Assembly (NCBI GenBank): GCA_948567375.1
Contig: OX419756.1
Location: 38,640,333-38,704,332 of the forward strand
From: Lunularia cruciata
Taxonomy: Eukaryota > Streptophyta > Marchantiopsida > Lunulariales > Lunulariaceae
Length of the DNA: 64,000 bases
Direction: 5' to 3'
Shown here: positions 50,002-61,510 of the stretch, piece after piece
How the letters are laid out: each line of letters begins with the position of its first letter
Position numbering within the stretch: the stretch's first letter is position 1
Notes under the pieces: model-generated
Database searches by the model: none
Told to the model about the DNA's origin: nothing
Seen by the model: only the letters and a program-made list of their open reading frames with translations
Position numbers and translations under genes: made by a program

Positions 50002-50871
50002 CATTCTGGAACATTTCTTCGCGTGAGTCCAACTCATCATCACAACAATATTTCACGGCTTAGTTTACGGTAGTCTCTTTGTCAACCCGCGTATAAGTTG
50101 ATCCAGAGTTGAGCGTATGATTCCTGATGCCACCTTGAGAATGAATTAAAAATAAGCCACGCTTCTATCGTGATTGAACAACAGTCGTAGCACTTGGAAT
50201 GTTGGGTTGTTAAATCCCGTGATCAATAGAACGAGGCAATCTAAACGACCTCTCATGCTCATGTCTACTAAGAGTAGTTCTCCACTATTTGTCACCTCTA
50301 GCCGTTGCCTCAAGGAAACTATCATATTTGAAGACCTGACCAATACCTGGCAAAGAGGTTTCATGCAGCTTTCATGTCCTCCATCACAGTTTTACCAGTC
50401 ACACAAATTGATAGCAAGATTCATGCTTGGAGAACGCTGCCGTAAAATAAGCCGCAAGATATTATTCGATGTGCTGTTAATAACTGGCAGTACAACAGTT
50501 ATGGAAATCTGGGAGTATAAGTACCAGTCCTTCTAAGTACTAAGCAATTACAACACTCATACCTTGAGTCCCAACGCGACTTAGTAGCACATCTTGCTCT
50601 TGCTGAGCATCTGGTAGGAGCTGTTAATTTGCAAGAGTGCCAGTTGATTGACTTTAGAGTTTGTGATCACATATTATACTGTCCAGAAGTCGACATGTTC
50701 TGGAGCTTCTTCTGAATATGACTGTTCCTTTACTTGTGGCATTCTTTGCCGATCTTCGTAGACAGTTTCCTACTTTAAGTTATTCTTACTAAAATAGTTT
50801 ACCACTCTTAAAGCGCCTGACAGGATATTATCTCTTGTGATTTTCAGATCAGCAGGGATAAAATTGCTATA

Positions 50872-52382
50872 ATGGCTGCATCCAGATCCTTGTTCTGCTT
50901 TAGCCTGCTGCTTCTCGGAGCGTTTTACCCAGCTCCTGCAGCTGCCAATGCTGCTACACTGTCGGAAACCTATTATGATTATACTTGTCCTCAAGTCACC
51001 ACCATAGTTTCTGAGGAGGTGGATAAAGTTTTGGCAACCGACAAGACTCTGGCTGGAGCCTTCAATCGCTTGCAATTCCATGATTGCTGGGTTCGGGTGA
51101 GGCAACCTCCAATTCCATCTATGTTACTCAGTTCCGAAGTAAACTCTATGTTTAGACTTTCCCAAAGATTGATAGTCCCAAAGATCCACGTAGTGATTTT
51201 GATTTACTTCTGGCTATTTCATGGTTCTCTTGCCTTACCCGCTAAGTTGGCAACTACAGGGTTGTGATGGATCCATATTACTGAACTCCACCGCGGATAG
51301 CCCAGCAGAAATCGAAGGGTTTGGAAACTTCGAGATCAGAGGAATTCCCCAAATCGATGTAATTAAAGAAGCCATCGAGACGGTTTGCCCAGGTGTAGTG
51401 TCATGTGCAGATATAATCGCTCTTGCAGCACACGATGCAACTGTCAAAGTAAGTAATTCCCGTCGAGTTCCCATCTTTCTGTGTAAAGAACTCAAGACGA
51501 TTCAGACGAACTCAATAGGAGTTTTACCGTTTAGTTCTTTTTCAGACTGAATCATTCATATCGGTTTGTTTTGATTGGTTTTATCAGGTGGGAGGTCCGA
51601 GCTGGCCAGTATATCTGGGTCGTAGGGACGGTAATGTATCCTTGGCTGATGACGCCAACACCAACCTTCCATTCCCAGTGTTGAACTTTGACTTATTGGT
51701 CGACAACTTTGGCCGCAAGGGATTCAATGCGCGAGAAATGATTGTGCTCTCAGGTACGAACAAGCACGAACTGGAAGAACAAACTACATCTACGGATAGC
51801 ACGAGAGTTTATACTTGTTTGAGATTTCCATAGATCTGTATATATCCCTTAATGTCCATTTCAGATAGCTCTGTTATCCTGTAGGCTGCAGTTTGTTACC
51901 ACATACCACCGCACGATTCGTGATATCTGATGCCTATTAAGGGATGCTTGTACCTTCAATTTCCTCTCTCAGGTGCTCACACCATTGGCCGAACTACTTG
52001 TAACGGTGTTGGTCCTCACATCTATAATTTCACTGGAAGCGACAATGTCAACGATACCGATCCCACCCTCGACGTTAAATTCGCAGACATGCTCAAGAAG
52101 CTTTGTCCCAAGGGAAACCGAAACAACACTATGTTTCTTGACTCAACTGCAACTAGATTTGACCACCTCTATTACAAGAGTGTCATCACGAACAAGGGTG
52201 TTTTCATTACAGACTCCGCACTCATCACCAATTCTACTGGCAAAACTATTGTAGGTGAATTTGCAACCCGAGGATCCACTTGGTTTAAGGAGTTCTCGGC
52301 AGCCATGGTGAAAATGGGCAATCTCGAACCTTTGACAGGTTCTGCTGGAGAGATTAGGAAAACATGTCAGTTCATCAACTAG
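50872..52382 (+). CDS. Class III (secretory plant) peroxidase, four exons
   Basis: Exons 50872-51096, 51260-51448, 51588-51753 and 51973-52382 join in frame to 329 residues, all introns GT-AG and at the three positions classical for this family. Class III peroxidases are secreted haem enzymes that use H2O2 to oxidise phenolics or make radicals in the cell wall. Residues 1-27 look like a signal peptide. Distal Arg66 and His70 (RLQFHDC), Glu92-Asn98 (hydrogen-bond relay), proximal His196 (GAHTIG) and its partner Asp257 (RFDHLYY) are present. So are all eight disulphide cysteines (39, 72, 77, 118, 124, 203, 238, 325) and several N-glycosylation sequons. Oddities: the usual RLHFHDCF is RLQFHDCW here. 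No break was seen. The ATG is chosen because it starts the signal peptide. A dead sister lies head-to-head upstream. Confidence 0.9.
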
Positions 52383-52517
52383 ATTTTTGGAACGAAGACG
52401 GTTTAAGGAGTTGTCAGCGGCCATGGTGAAAATGGGCAATCTCGAACCTTTGACAGGTTCTGCTTGAGAGATTAGGAAAACATGTCAGTTCATCAGCTAG
52501 ATTTTAGGAATGAAGAC
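52282..52517 (+). repeat. 118-bp tandem duplication of the peroxidase 3' end
   Basis: The segment from 52282, covering the last 33 codons, stop and first 3' flank, recurs at 52400-52517 with few differences. The second copy lies after the stop, has a stop of its own near 52465 and cannot extend the protein. Confidence 0.9.
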
Positions 52518-52547
52518 GTTTAGGAAGATAAGTAGAATCTTTAATCT

Positions 52548-52621
52548 CAAATTGGGGCAATTCCCAATTTGACTTAGGTGAGGTTACCTCTCACATTGAG
52601 AGAGTCAACACTCTTGTTGAC
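52548..52621. repeat. Hairpins in the 3' flank of the peroxidase gene
   Basis: Perfect arms 52548-52556/52563-52571 (9 bp) and 52604-52610/52615-52621 (7 bp), with a weaker pair around 52578-52594 between them. Arms this short are near chance expectation singly; the cluster is what is notable. Confidence 0.6.
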
Positions 52622-53936
52622 CATGGAATAACTCATCTGAGAAATACGGGCAGCTGACCTGACAGGAAGCGAGGTTCGGTCACATGTGACCTTGCTCTTG
52701 CGCTTTGTGTTGATTTTGTGACTTCTCATATCATCAATCAACTTTTCGGTTAAACTTGGAATATTAAATTAGTGCCAATCTTTGCCCTCTGTGAATCTGA
52801 CTCCGAATTCGCTTAGCACAAGGCAATGAGTTTAATTTGACCAAAAGCGCCCATGGCATTCAGCAATCCATTTACGACTCCTGCGGGACACTTACGGAAT
52901 CCATCGTCTTAAATGTTTGGTCACTGTCTCTGCTGTTGAGGTGATTCGTTGCGCCTGCATCCGGCGGGCGCTCTCCTGCTGGTCGACCAAGCCAGAACAG
53001 AGGAACAAAACTAGAATCACCACCTCGTAGTTATCATTCTTTCTCCACTGGTCCAGACAGTAGGGGACATTTAATCGGTAGACTCAACAATTCACAACAC
53101 GTTCGATGTAGAACTTCCTCATCACAACATGCACCAGCTGAACCTACCATCTACGCATCTATCACTTTCATAATCGACACGCGATCCAGCTCCCCCTGAA
53201 CAACAGATCCGCTGTTGCTTGCTTGCACGCACTGAGCTCTCTTGCTCCCTCATTTACTCTCTCTGCTTACATCTTTCTCCAGGCGTCAATGCTCACTCAC
53301 ACATAACTTACACTCTTCATGCGTACTCTAACTAGTCCCAAGTTGGGTTATTCCGAGCTTGATGCTTGCAGCTTTCTGATGAACACACACAGCAAAACAT
53401 GAAAATCAAGATCTTCATGATCTCAAAATTGAGCGGATCACAGAACATACCTATCCTGCCATTCCAGTAGAAATATGGATACTCGCAATCCGAAAGATTT
53501 CATCACTCCTATTTACCACATTTACTTATCAATAGAGACATCCATGGACTCAAAAAGTTTTGGGGAATTCGGATGGGGAACGTGAGTGAGACGTAAATCT
53601 TTCTCCAGTGAAATCCGGTTTGATGGGTTCGCTCGACAATCTAACTTATAGGCATTCCGTCCGCATATCAAGCCAGCTGATGAAGCAGAGTACCTCCAAC
53701 TTCGGATTTCACGGGAGTTATTGAAATGCCGATGAGCACAGTAGCTCCACCGACCCAGTTTTCCTGGAGTTTGACTTTCAATCTTAAAAAATGAAACCGA
53801 GAATCTCTCTGGCAGTGAATCTCTACCATTTTCAGTATCCTTTCACAAAACTATATCGAATCTAACGTTCACATAGACTTGGATGAATTTGATCATCATC
53901 AATATGAAAATGGTTATGAGGAATATTTATAATCCA

Positions 53937-53940
<4 letters not shown>
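52622..53940. other. Region without a recognised gene
   Basis: No gene or domain recognised on either strand. Confidence 0.5.

Positions 53941-54029
<89 letters not shown>
53941..54029 (+). repeat. (CT)44 microsatellite
   Basis: An uninterrupted CT dinucleotide run of about 89 bases, followed by three GTTC units. Confidence 0.98.
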
Positions 54030-54032
<3 letters not shown>

Positions 54033-55755
54033 CGTTCGTTTTCAAGTCCTTAATTGCGACTAACTTCCGTGGCTACCCACCACATGGTTTGTTGCATCTA
54101 AGATCCCAAATATCTACAGTAAATCAACCTGCATTCTTACACAGCTGAGAAAAAGAGAGACTTCAGCAGAATCTCTGTTTTGTTTTAGTATACTATTTCA
54201 TGTCCGTAGAATAATCATCTAATTTCCAGGTTGCGAAGAATAAAATGGAGCTTTAGAAGCTTTCCAAAATCTACGGGGATGCTCTCCACCAGCTGAGTCC
54301 AGTTGGGAATGATCATGATGACGTGGTGTAAGATGTAAACGAAAAGCTTTACTGCATATCCTTACCAATATTCTATATACTGAGACCGATTCCAAGATAT
54401 CGACAATTTCAAAGTCAACCATGCTCTCTGGCTTTATACAGAAATTGTCATGGATTATATAGAGAGATGTCATTATAGACTACGATCATGATATACATAT
54501 TTGCAGAAATACTGGGATGTTGATACCCAAGATAAAAGGAAGATACTCAAATCATCAATTATAATTTTCATCTTTTTCCCCTATCACATAATAGGTTGGA
54601 TCTGGCTCATATAGACTTAGATCAAGTGATTAACAGTCAAATGGAAGTCATTTACTGATGAGCAGGACTAGACACCTTTGTAAATAGCACCACATCGATA
54701 TCCTCCGAATTCTTCCTGTCCAAAATCTTGTATTAGAGTGGTGATCACATTCAGCAACCAATGGAGATCCATTATGTAAACTTGCTCATCTGTTTACACT
54801 TGATACAATTGCATAGAGGAATAGGGCTTCCTGAAACTCGAGCGCAAATCCTGATATATCGCACGCAAACGATTTAAAGCTGCAACTGGATTACACAAGA
54901 GAAAGATCAAATGGAGAAGCGAAACTCGCAGTACTGTAGATACAATGTAGGTTATGATGTATAAGGATGCCCAGTGCATCTCGATAACCAGAAAAGATAA
55001 GAGCAAGCAGATTGGTGGAAAGAGCCCCCGGGTGAAGGAAGGAGGAGTTCTATAGTTTCAGGAAGCAGCCCAGCCAAGTCAACCGGACAGTGAGTCCTTG
55101 GAGGATCCATGCGGTGTCGTTGAGGAGTAGACTTCTAATCAAGTACAGAGGTCTGTGTTCATGGGCTCATCAGCACCTTGGAGATCACCAAAAAGGCTTT
55201 CTAAAGGTCTTACCATTTTGATCAGTGTAGCCTCCTAACATCCTCAGCCTTACATAGATGAGGTTCTGGAAGAGAGATCAGGCTTTAAGGTGGAGAAAAC
55301 GTGAAGTCAGATAGAGAATCTGTCGTACAACCTGAGATGACAGCGGCACAGGGACACAGACTGCCGATTGTTGGACTTTGGGATCTTCAAAGCTTCCTCA
55401 TTTACTTCATCTTTGAAAGGTATTCTACATATGCATCGTCTGCGGTCCAACCCAGCGGCACGAGCAGCAGTAAACTCGCAGAAGATCGAATACGGTACTT
55501 CTAATCTAGCCTAGCCTTTGAGTTACATAGAGTGATTAATGCAGCGTTTGACACTTGTGTCAAGGGGTATATCATTTGAACTTCAAGAGTATCATTATGA
55601 TTGTTAAAATAAGCTGTGGTATTATATGAACCTCAACAAATACAATTTCCTTATAAAATAGATCTAGACCTTCTTGATTAAAAGGAACGAAAATTTAATC
55701 CATAGGAGAGGAATTACAGTGGGTGATAGTGTGTGATATTTCATTGGATTCTCAC
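54030..55755. other. Region with unidentified minus-strand coding traces
   Basis: Minus-strand frames at 54219-54473 and 54794-55006 read plausibly as protein. The second has a long hydrophobic stretch (ASLYIITYIVSTVLRVSLLH) like a membrane span. Neither matches a family I know, and no splice pattern links them. Confidence 0.25.
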
Positions 55756-55990
55756 TTTGTTTGTAGACCATTAGATTTGCATAGCTTAGATATCTTAGGC
55801 GCTATATGCACCTTGTATCTTTGTTTGTAGACCATTACATTTGCATAGCTTAAATATCTTAGGCAGATTCTTCCTACCGACACTATCGTCGCTTATCTCC
55901 ATTTCACCCCTTTGTCTTTTCATTGAATGGCTTGATGGGGTCCTCCATCTTTCTTGTTTTCACACAAGGTCTCGTTTTCACTTCTAGTCA
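55756..55990 (+). repeat. Dispersed repeat R1, copy 3, with a 64-bp tandem start
   Basis: The phrase tttgtttgtagaccatta plus 'catagctta..atatcttaggc' occurs twice (55756 and 55820). The second is followed by a diverged R1 body ending 'ggcttgatggggtc'. The tandem start resembles 1527-1565 in copy 1, so the repeat extends further upstream than the 160-bp core. Confidence 0.6.
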
Positions 55991-56683
55991 GAATTGAATT
56001 CCATTGCTCCACCAAAATCATACATCATTATTTCTTTGTCATAATAATCAGTTCTTAATGTGAATGTATTCGAAACATTGAAGTGTAGCATCAAACAAGT
56101 TTAACATATTTATGTATTTATACAAGCATCTTAGTTGGCAATGCAATCTGCAGGCTATATATGAAGGATCTTCCGACAGAAGATGTTCCAAAATTTTAGA
56201 CACTGTCCGAAATAATCTGGTAAGCCCCGTCAGGCCTTACCAGAAAGAGAAGTATTTTTTTTGGAGCTATTATAAGCATGTTCTAAATTGATGCAAACTT
56301 AATTTCTAAGTTTTCATTCTTTGGCAAAATATGTGGAATATATCAATCCATTCATTTTATTGCTGCAACTTTTACAAAGATATACACTTAATAGATGTAT
56401 TCAATTCCTTCTAAGATTATCGTGAATTGAGTCCCATGAGATAGACAGTCTCTTGCCGCCACGCTGCAAGAGACTGAGATGCCCCTCTTATTTAGATTTA
56501 TGTTCTAGGGTATTGTTCACCTGTTAAATATGCAATTCTCTTTGTTATGCAGTTCTCATTCTCATATTTAAATATGCAATTCTCATCTAAACTCATTTAT
56601 CAACTTAGAAAGGCTTCGTTCATCTCACCTCCATTTAGTGAGAATAAAGGCAAAAAGGCCCAAAAATATACTTGTTGGAAAAG
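55991..56683. other. Region without a recognised gene
   Basis: No gene or domain recognised. A hairpin with 11-bp perfect arms lies at 56446-56456 and 56466-56476. Confidence 0.5.
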
Positions 56684-56758
56684 GAGAGAAAGAATACAAG
56701 CACACCTTTTGGTGTGCTTGTATTCTTTCTCTCTTACAAGCACACCAAAAGGTGTGTA
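56684..56758. repeat. 23-bp-arm hairpin followed by a third partial arm
   Basis: Arm 56684-56706 and its exact reverse complement 56711-56733 flank a TTTT loop. Next comes 56735-56758: tacaagcacacc again, then AAAA, then ggtgtgta. The three arms read forward, inverted, forward, so two overlapping hairpins are possible. Confidence 0.95.
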
Positions 56759-59633
56759 AGGAACGAAGAGTCCAAGATCACATGAAAGAGTGCAAAAAAA
56801 CATGGAGAAACCAAAGCCAAATCACACATGGTATAAAGAACAAAGCACAATATAGCAATGCTAGCCCTAGAAATATGCAATCTAAGTGACAAAGGTACTA
56901 TAAATGTACATTGTGATATAGATACGCCAATGGTATGCTTGGCAAAAGTGAAGGGGCCATTGATGAATTGTGGATGCTCACTACTGATGCTCATTGATGA
57001 AGACCTATAGCCTTTGATCTCTATACGGTGACATAGACTCTCGGCCATAAATATGAGGTAAGTATGCAAGGTGAGAAACTCAAAGTGCCTCTCCTCTATA
57101 GTGAGCCCCATGTCGCCTATCCAAGGAGACCATCAACCTGATGATGAACTCCTATGGTAGTATAGTGATTGTGCAACAATGGTGTCTTTATACCATAGAA
57201 AGTACACAAAAAAGGAATAAGGGAGGAGATCTGATCTTGTGCAAAACAAAGAGCTCAAAACCAAGCTAGACAAGAAATAGTATTGAATGCATTTGAGACA
57301 TCCACTTGGTTAACCCTCCAATCAAGGTAGAGGTGCAAGGAAGATCTAATGCTTGCAATAAAAGTCTCACAACTACCTGATGTGGTTACAACATAATGAT
57401 GAGGAGAGAGGAAAGATGAAAAGGAATGAAAAAATTGTAGATATATGGTACATGAGACCAGCCATAAGAAAACATCCCCTATAGCAATGGGGCAAACACC
57501 TCAAGTCTCCTTGGATAGAGCAAGGAGATGAGATGTACCAAAAAAATGAACTACACTTGGGGGCACCAAACCTAAGGCAATACATTGGTAGAAAGAAAAG
57601 AAGGTGGAAGCTTGAGTCTGGTGTATTTGGGGAGAGACAATATTGTAAATGCTGAAAAATAAACATGAAAGAACACTTGTTGAGAAACATGGAGAGTGGA
57701 GTAAAGCATGAGCAAAGAAAGATTCTATAAGCGGAAGCTCGTCATCTAGGTGGTAGTCATGGACAAAGGAAAGAAGGTCAAATGTGGCTGATGGATGAAG
57801 ATCTTGTTTGATAAGGTTGATAATATATCTATGGAGAAGGGTTTTAGTCTAGAGGGTGATAGTGCTTGGACTGCCCACTGATACTTTCCCGCCTAGCCTA
57901 ACATCAAGGAAGAACATAGACAATGGTGCTCTAGAGGTGGAGCATGAGCATGTGGAGACTCTATGATCTGTCTGGTAGTTGCTTAGGCTTGAATGGTGTA
58001 CTCCTCCTATAAAGTAGCCCAATGTCCAAGTAGAAATTGATGAATCTAAGAGGCGGTCTCTTGATGTCACATCTTGCTTCCATGAGCAGGAAGAAACAAA
58101 GTCTACTAGGAGAAGATAGCTAGTAGGGTCCAAGTATAGACATCTCTCTCCTAGTCATCTACCAAGATGGCACAAAGGAGTATGAGAAGCATAGAGCCCA
58201 CTAGATGGAAAAGGGGCATAAGGATTTAGTATACATGCATGGCCAAGGTAAGCCTGGTAGGAAAGCTTTAAGGAGATCCATAAGGGGGAGCCAAGAGTAC
58301 AAGTCTAGGGATGCTTATAGTGAGAGAGCTAAAGTATGAAGTGGATCAAGGAGGGTATGCAAAGAGTTGGCCTCTGCTCTCATCCATAGGCATCTAGCTC
58401 ATTCTTGATGGTATGCCAAATCTAGCCCTACCCATGGGCAATCAAGACATGACTACATAAGGCAAAGGTGAAGCAGGATGTAAGGGGGTGCTAAGGGTAC
58501 TAGAAGGGAGATGCCAAATGGTGGTGGTGGGAATTCTAGGGATATCAGAGCGTGTGGTGGTGGGAATTCTAGGGATATCAGAGCGTGTGGTGGTGATCAT
58601 GGAGCTAGGACATTAGGAGGAAAGATCATGGGAGGAGGGAGAGGAGTTGAGGATATAGTGGATGGGAGATCCTCCATATGAGTATCATCGAATGTAAGTT
58701 CCTCTCAAGGGGATGGTGGAGGATGTGGCAAAGGAATAGAGGTTGCTCCATAAAGGAGAACCTAAACTCCTAGGAGGGCCTGTTGTAAACAAAGATGCCT
58801 AGAACTATGGCCTTGATGTGCATAAGGTGTATGGGGTGGTGGACAAGGAGCCTCACTTATGGTAGTTCTTCTAGCTACATGTGCTAAAGAACAAAGAGGA
58901 GGCATCATGAGGGACTCTACTGAAGTATCTCCCAACACCTAAGAGAGACAACCCAAAACATAAATAGGAGATTATACATCTGAAACATAGACTAAAATTT
59001 GACACCAAAAACACACACAAAAACAAAACAAAAAGTAGAAAGACAAAGAACAATGTGAAGGGAACCCATCGGCTCTTAAAGAAGATATGTCGCTCATCAC
59101 ATCCGGTGCACAAGCCCTCTAGTACTGAAGTCTAAAATATAGGAATCTCTGGTACAAGAACCCTCTGATGGAAGAATTGCTAGAGCAAGAACCTTTGTTA
59201 TAGGAACCTCTAATACAATAACATCTAGTACAAGAACTTTGGATGAAGTGAAATCCCTAATCAAGGTGATCCATGTGTGATCTACTTGGTTCTGATCTAT
59301 TATCAGACCCAATTCCATATTGTACATACGCTCTGTTGTGCCTCACTCAACTGAACATTCCTTTGATGTGTTGTGCAAACCTCACACCGTTGGCTACTTA
59401 TCAGGTATTGATATCAAGATATCAATTCTAACATATTGACATTTGCTATAGGAGAGTATTTTTTCACAGGTGTGCTCTTCATAGGTTTTGGATCCCAACC
59501 CATTGTTGCTACTACTGGACTACATAAAACCAGGAACCACAAGTGCAACTCTATCATTGAGATCATTGCAAAAGAGTGCTATTGTAGTACTGCATGTGTT
59601 CAAATTGATTTTGATCTGTATCATGTAAGTGTC
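56759..59633. other. Repeat-like region without a recognised gene
   Basis: Many mid-length minus-strand frames (for example 56734-57111, 57373-57690) but no motif recognised. A 33-bp unit is repeated twice at about 58522-58590. It is probably decayed repeat DNA. Confidence 0.4.
58522..58590 (+). repeat. 33-bp tandem repeat, two copies
   Basis: The unit around 'gggaattctagggatatcag' occurs at 58528 and 58561 with no difference seen. Confidence 0.9.
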
Positions 59634-61510
59634 TGTTGAAAATTCTGAACCAGACTGGCCAGAAAGAGAGACATGGTGAAATACGCATGATAGAAAGAGA
59701 GAGGTGCATCAATTGGGAGTCTACATTGTAATCTCTAGACCTCAATTATTCTGACTATCCAGTATCCTTAAATAGTACTTTGACCTCACATGTTGCTCTA
59801 TCAGAGTGATCTTCTTCAATTTGATGTTTACATGGACAAAGTTGACATGATAGCAATACTACACTCTAATATGATGAGCTAAATCCACATTCTCGGTTGA
59901 AGATGATTAACGATGTTGCCTCACTTAACAAGATAGAGGCTCAAGTAATTTGGTGTTAACTTTGACAAGGCTCTATACATCAATCCCAAAGAGAACACTC
60001 ATGAATCTCTATAGTTTTGGATAATGTGATAGTGAGAAAGACCATAGATCTACTTTGACCCCTCTTATATATATATGCCATCATTATACCACATCATGGT
60101 TCCGGTGCCAGCCAAGTGTCTCAATTGCTGATGTTGGCATTCAATGTTCTTGTGCTTCAACTTGAGCTACCCGATTGATGTAGAATATATTGTACACAAG
60201 CATAGGATCTCTGCTGGGTGTTCTACACCAGCTCAAATTGACCAATCATATTCAAGAGACTATTGTTGATGTTCTCATGTACCTTAGAGCCACCTGGTGA
60301 CACTTCATGCACACGCACTCAATGTCCGTCTCTTGTCTTTGCCTGATTTCTAAACATGTAGTAAATAGAAATCTTTCTCTGTACACAGAATAGTCTTGAC
60401 CAAACCTCTTTATGGAAGATCACATGCAAAATGCTCTAAATCTCTCATCCTCTATCAATTCCCAACTCTTGATCACTTCATCTCCATACTCCATATATTT
60501 AGTCCTTTCTTACATGGTGTCATAGTATTAGAGCAACATAGGTCCAGCACCTGCACAAAAGAACTAGAGTTATATAGAAGAGAAATGCAAATAGTGTCAA
60601 AGCTGCACAGAACTAGAGAATGGCAACATATTGCATAAAGGAGCTAGAGCTGCATAGAAGAGCCATGCAAAGAAGGGTCAAAACTGCAAAAAACTAAAAA
60701 GTAACAACACTCATGGACTAGCCAATCACACTACAACCAAGAGTTGCCCAAGTTTAATGGTGAGTTCTTCCATGCATAGAAAAAAAAAATATAATTATCT
60801 TTAGAATAGAGAAATTTACCACTTTAATCATTAGTATTGAAGATAGATCTCCACTTCCAAGTCCAGGTGGAAATTTTTACCCTTTTCTTCCTTAAGTGCT
60901 TGCAGCAAACTTGCATGGCATCATAACAACAACCATGCATTTACCATTTTAAACAACTCCATTGAAGACAATCACCTTGAAATCATAAGGGGATCTAGAG
61001 TATATTTGATGCTTGGGCCAAAATCAATGGTATGTAGACCTCAGCTGATATCAAAGCATTGATCTACATTCTAGACTCTTTCCACATGTTTAAATGAAGA
61101 ACATAGAAAATATGGCAAGACACATCAACAATTTTTGTCAGATTTTGGATCAATTAAATGCAACTAGTCAACCAATATTTGAAAGAGAGGCACATACTTG
61201 CTTTCTTTGAATTCTTTTAGATGCTTCCAACACATTTGTTTGATCCATGAGATTTCAAAAACAATTATCAAGAAAGATTATTATCCCGAATCTTCTTTTG
61301 GAGGAGATGCATCTTCAAGAAGAAGAAATAGAAAAAGAATTATATACATTTTTTTGACTAAAGACCTCCAATAAGATTGATCCAATTTAGGAGAAGGAAT
61401 AACAACAAACCAATTGCAAAAGAAAGCTCAACTTCTAAACCCATCTTCTTTTTTTATACAATAATGCATCTATTGTAAGAAAAGAGGTCATATTGCAAAA
61501 GAGTGCATAG
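59634..61510 (+). mobile_element. Element H: Ty1/copia 5' half, fossil
   Basis: A possible 881-bp 5' LTR (59634-60514, TGTTGAAAATT...TTACA) is followed by a degenerate primer-like stretch with TATTAGAGCAACAT. Downstream are a gag-like phrase MARHINNFCQILDQLNA (about 61100-61160) and a zinc knuckle CIYCKKRGHIAKEC (61465-61506), the CX2CX4HX4C pattern of copia nucleocapsids. No polymerase was found before the window ends. It is broken by many changes. The LTR start is tentative. Confidence 0.55.

Larger units (their letters stand above)
49743..50871. other. Shared upstream region of the peroxidase pair
   Basis: The 1.1 kb between the two divergent starts. It holds a minus-strand TATA box (49918-49924) for the dead copy and a pair of 20-bp direct repeats (49941, 49982). 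I found no obvious TATA box for the plus-strand gene. 'ttgtgattttcag' at about 50835-50847 resembles a 3' splice site, so a leader intron is possible. Open frames here carry no motif. Confidence 0.5.

Noticed and set aside
50174-50536. 120-codon plus-strand frame upstream of the peroxidase
   Set aside because: No domain, no splice link and an overlapping frame on the other strand; most likely chance.
52143-52439. 98-codon minus-strand frame across the peroxidase end
   Set aside because: It is antisense to exon 4 of a well-supported gene and has no motif of its own.
57373-58133. Cysteine- and phenylalanine-rich minus-strand frames as secreted proteins
   Set aside because: Composition follows the purine-rich plus strand; no signal peptide or cysteine pattern is kept between frames.
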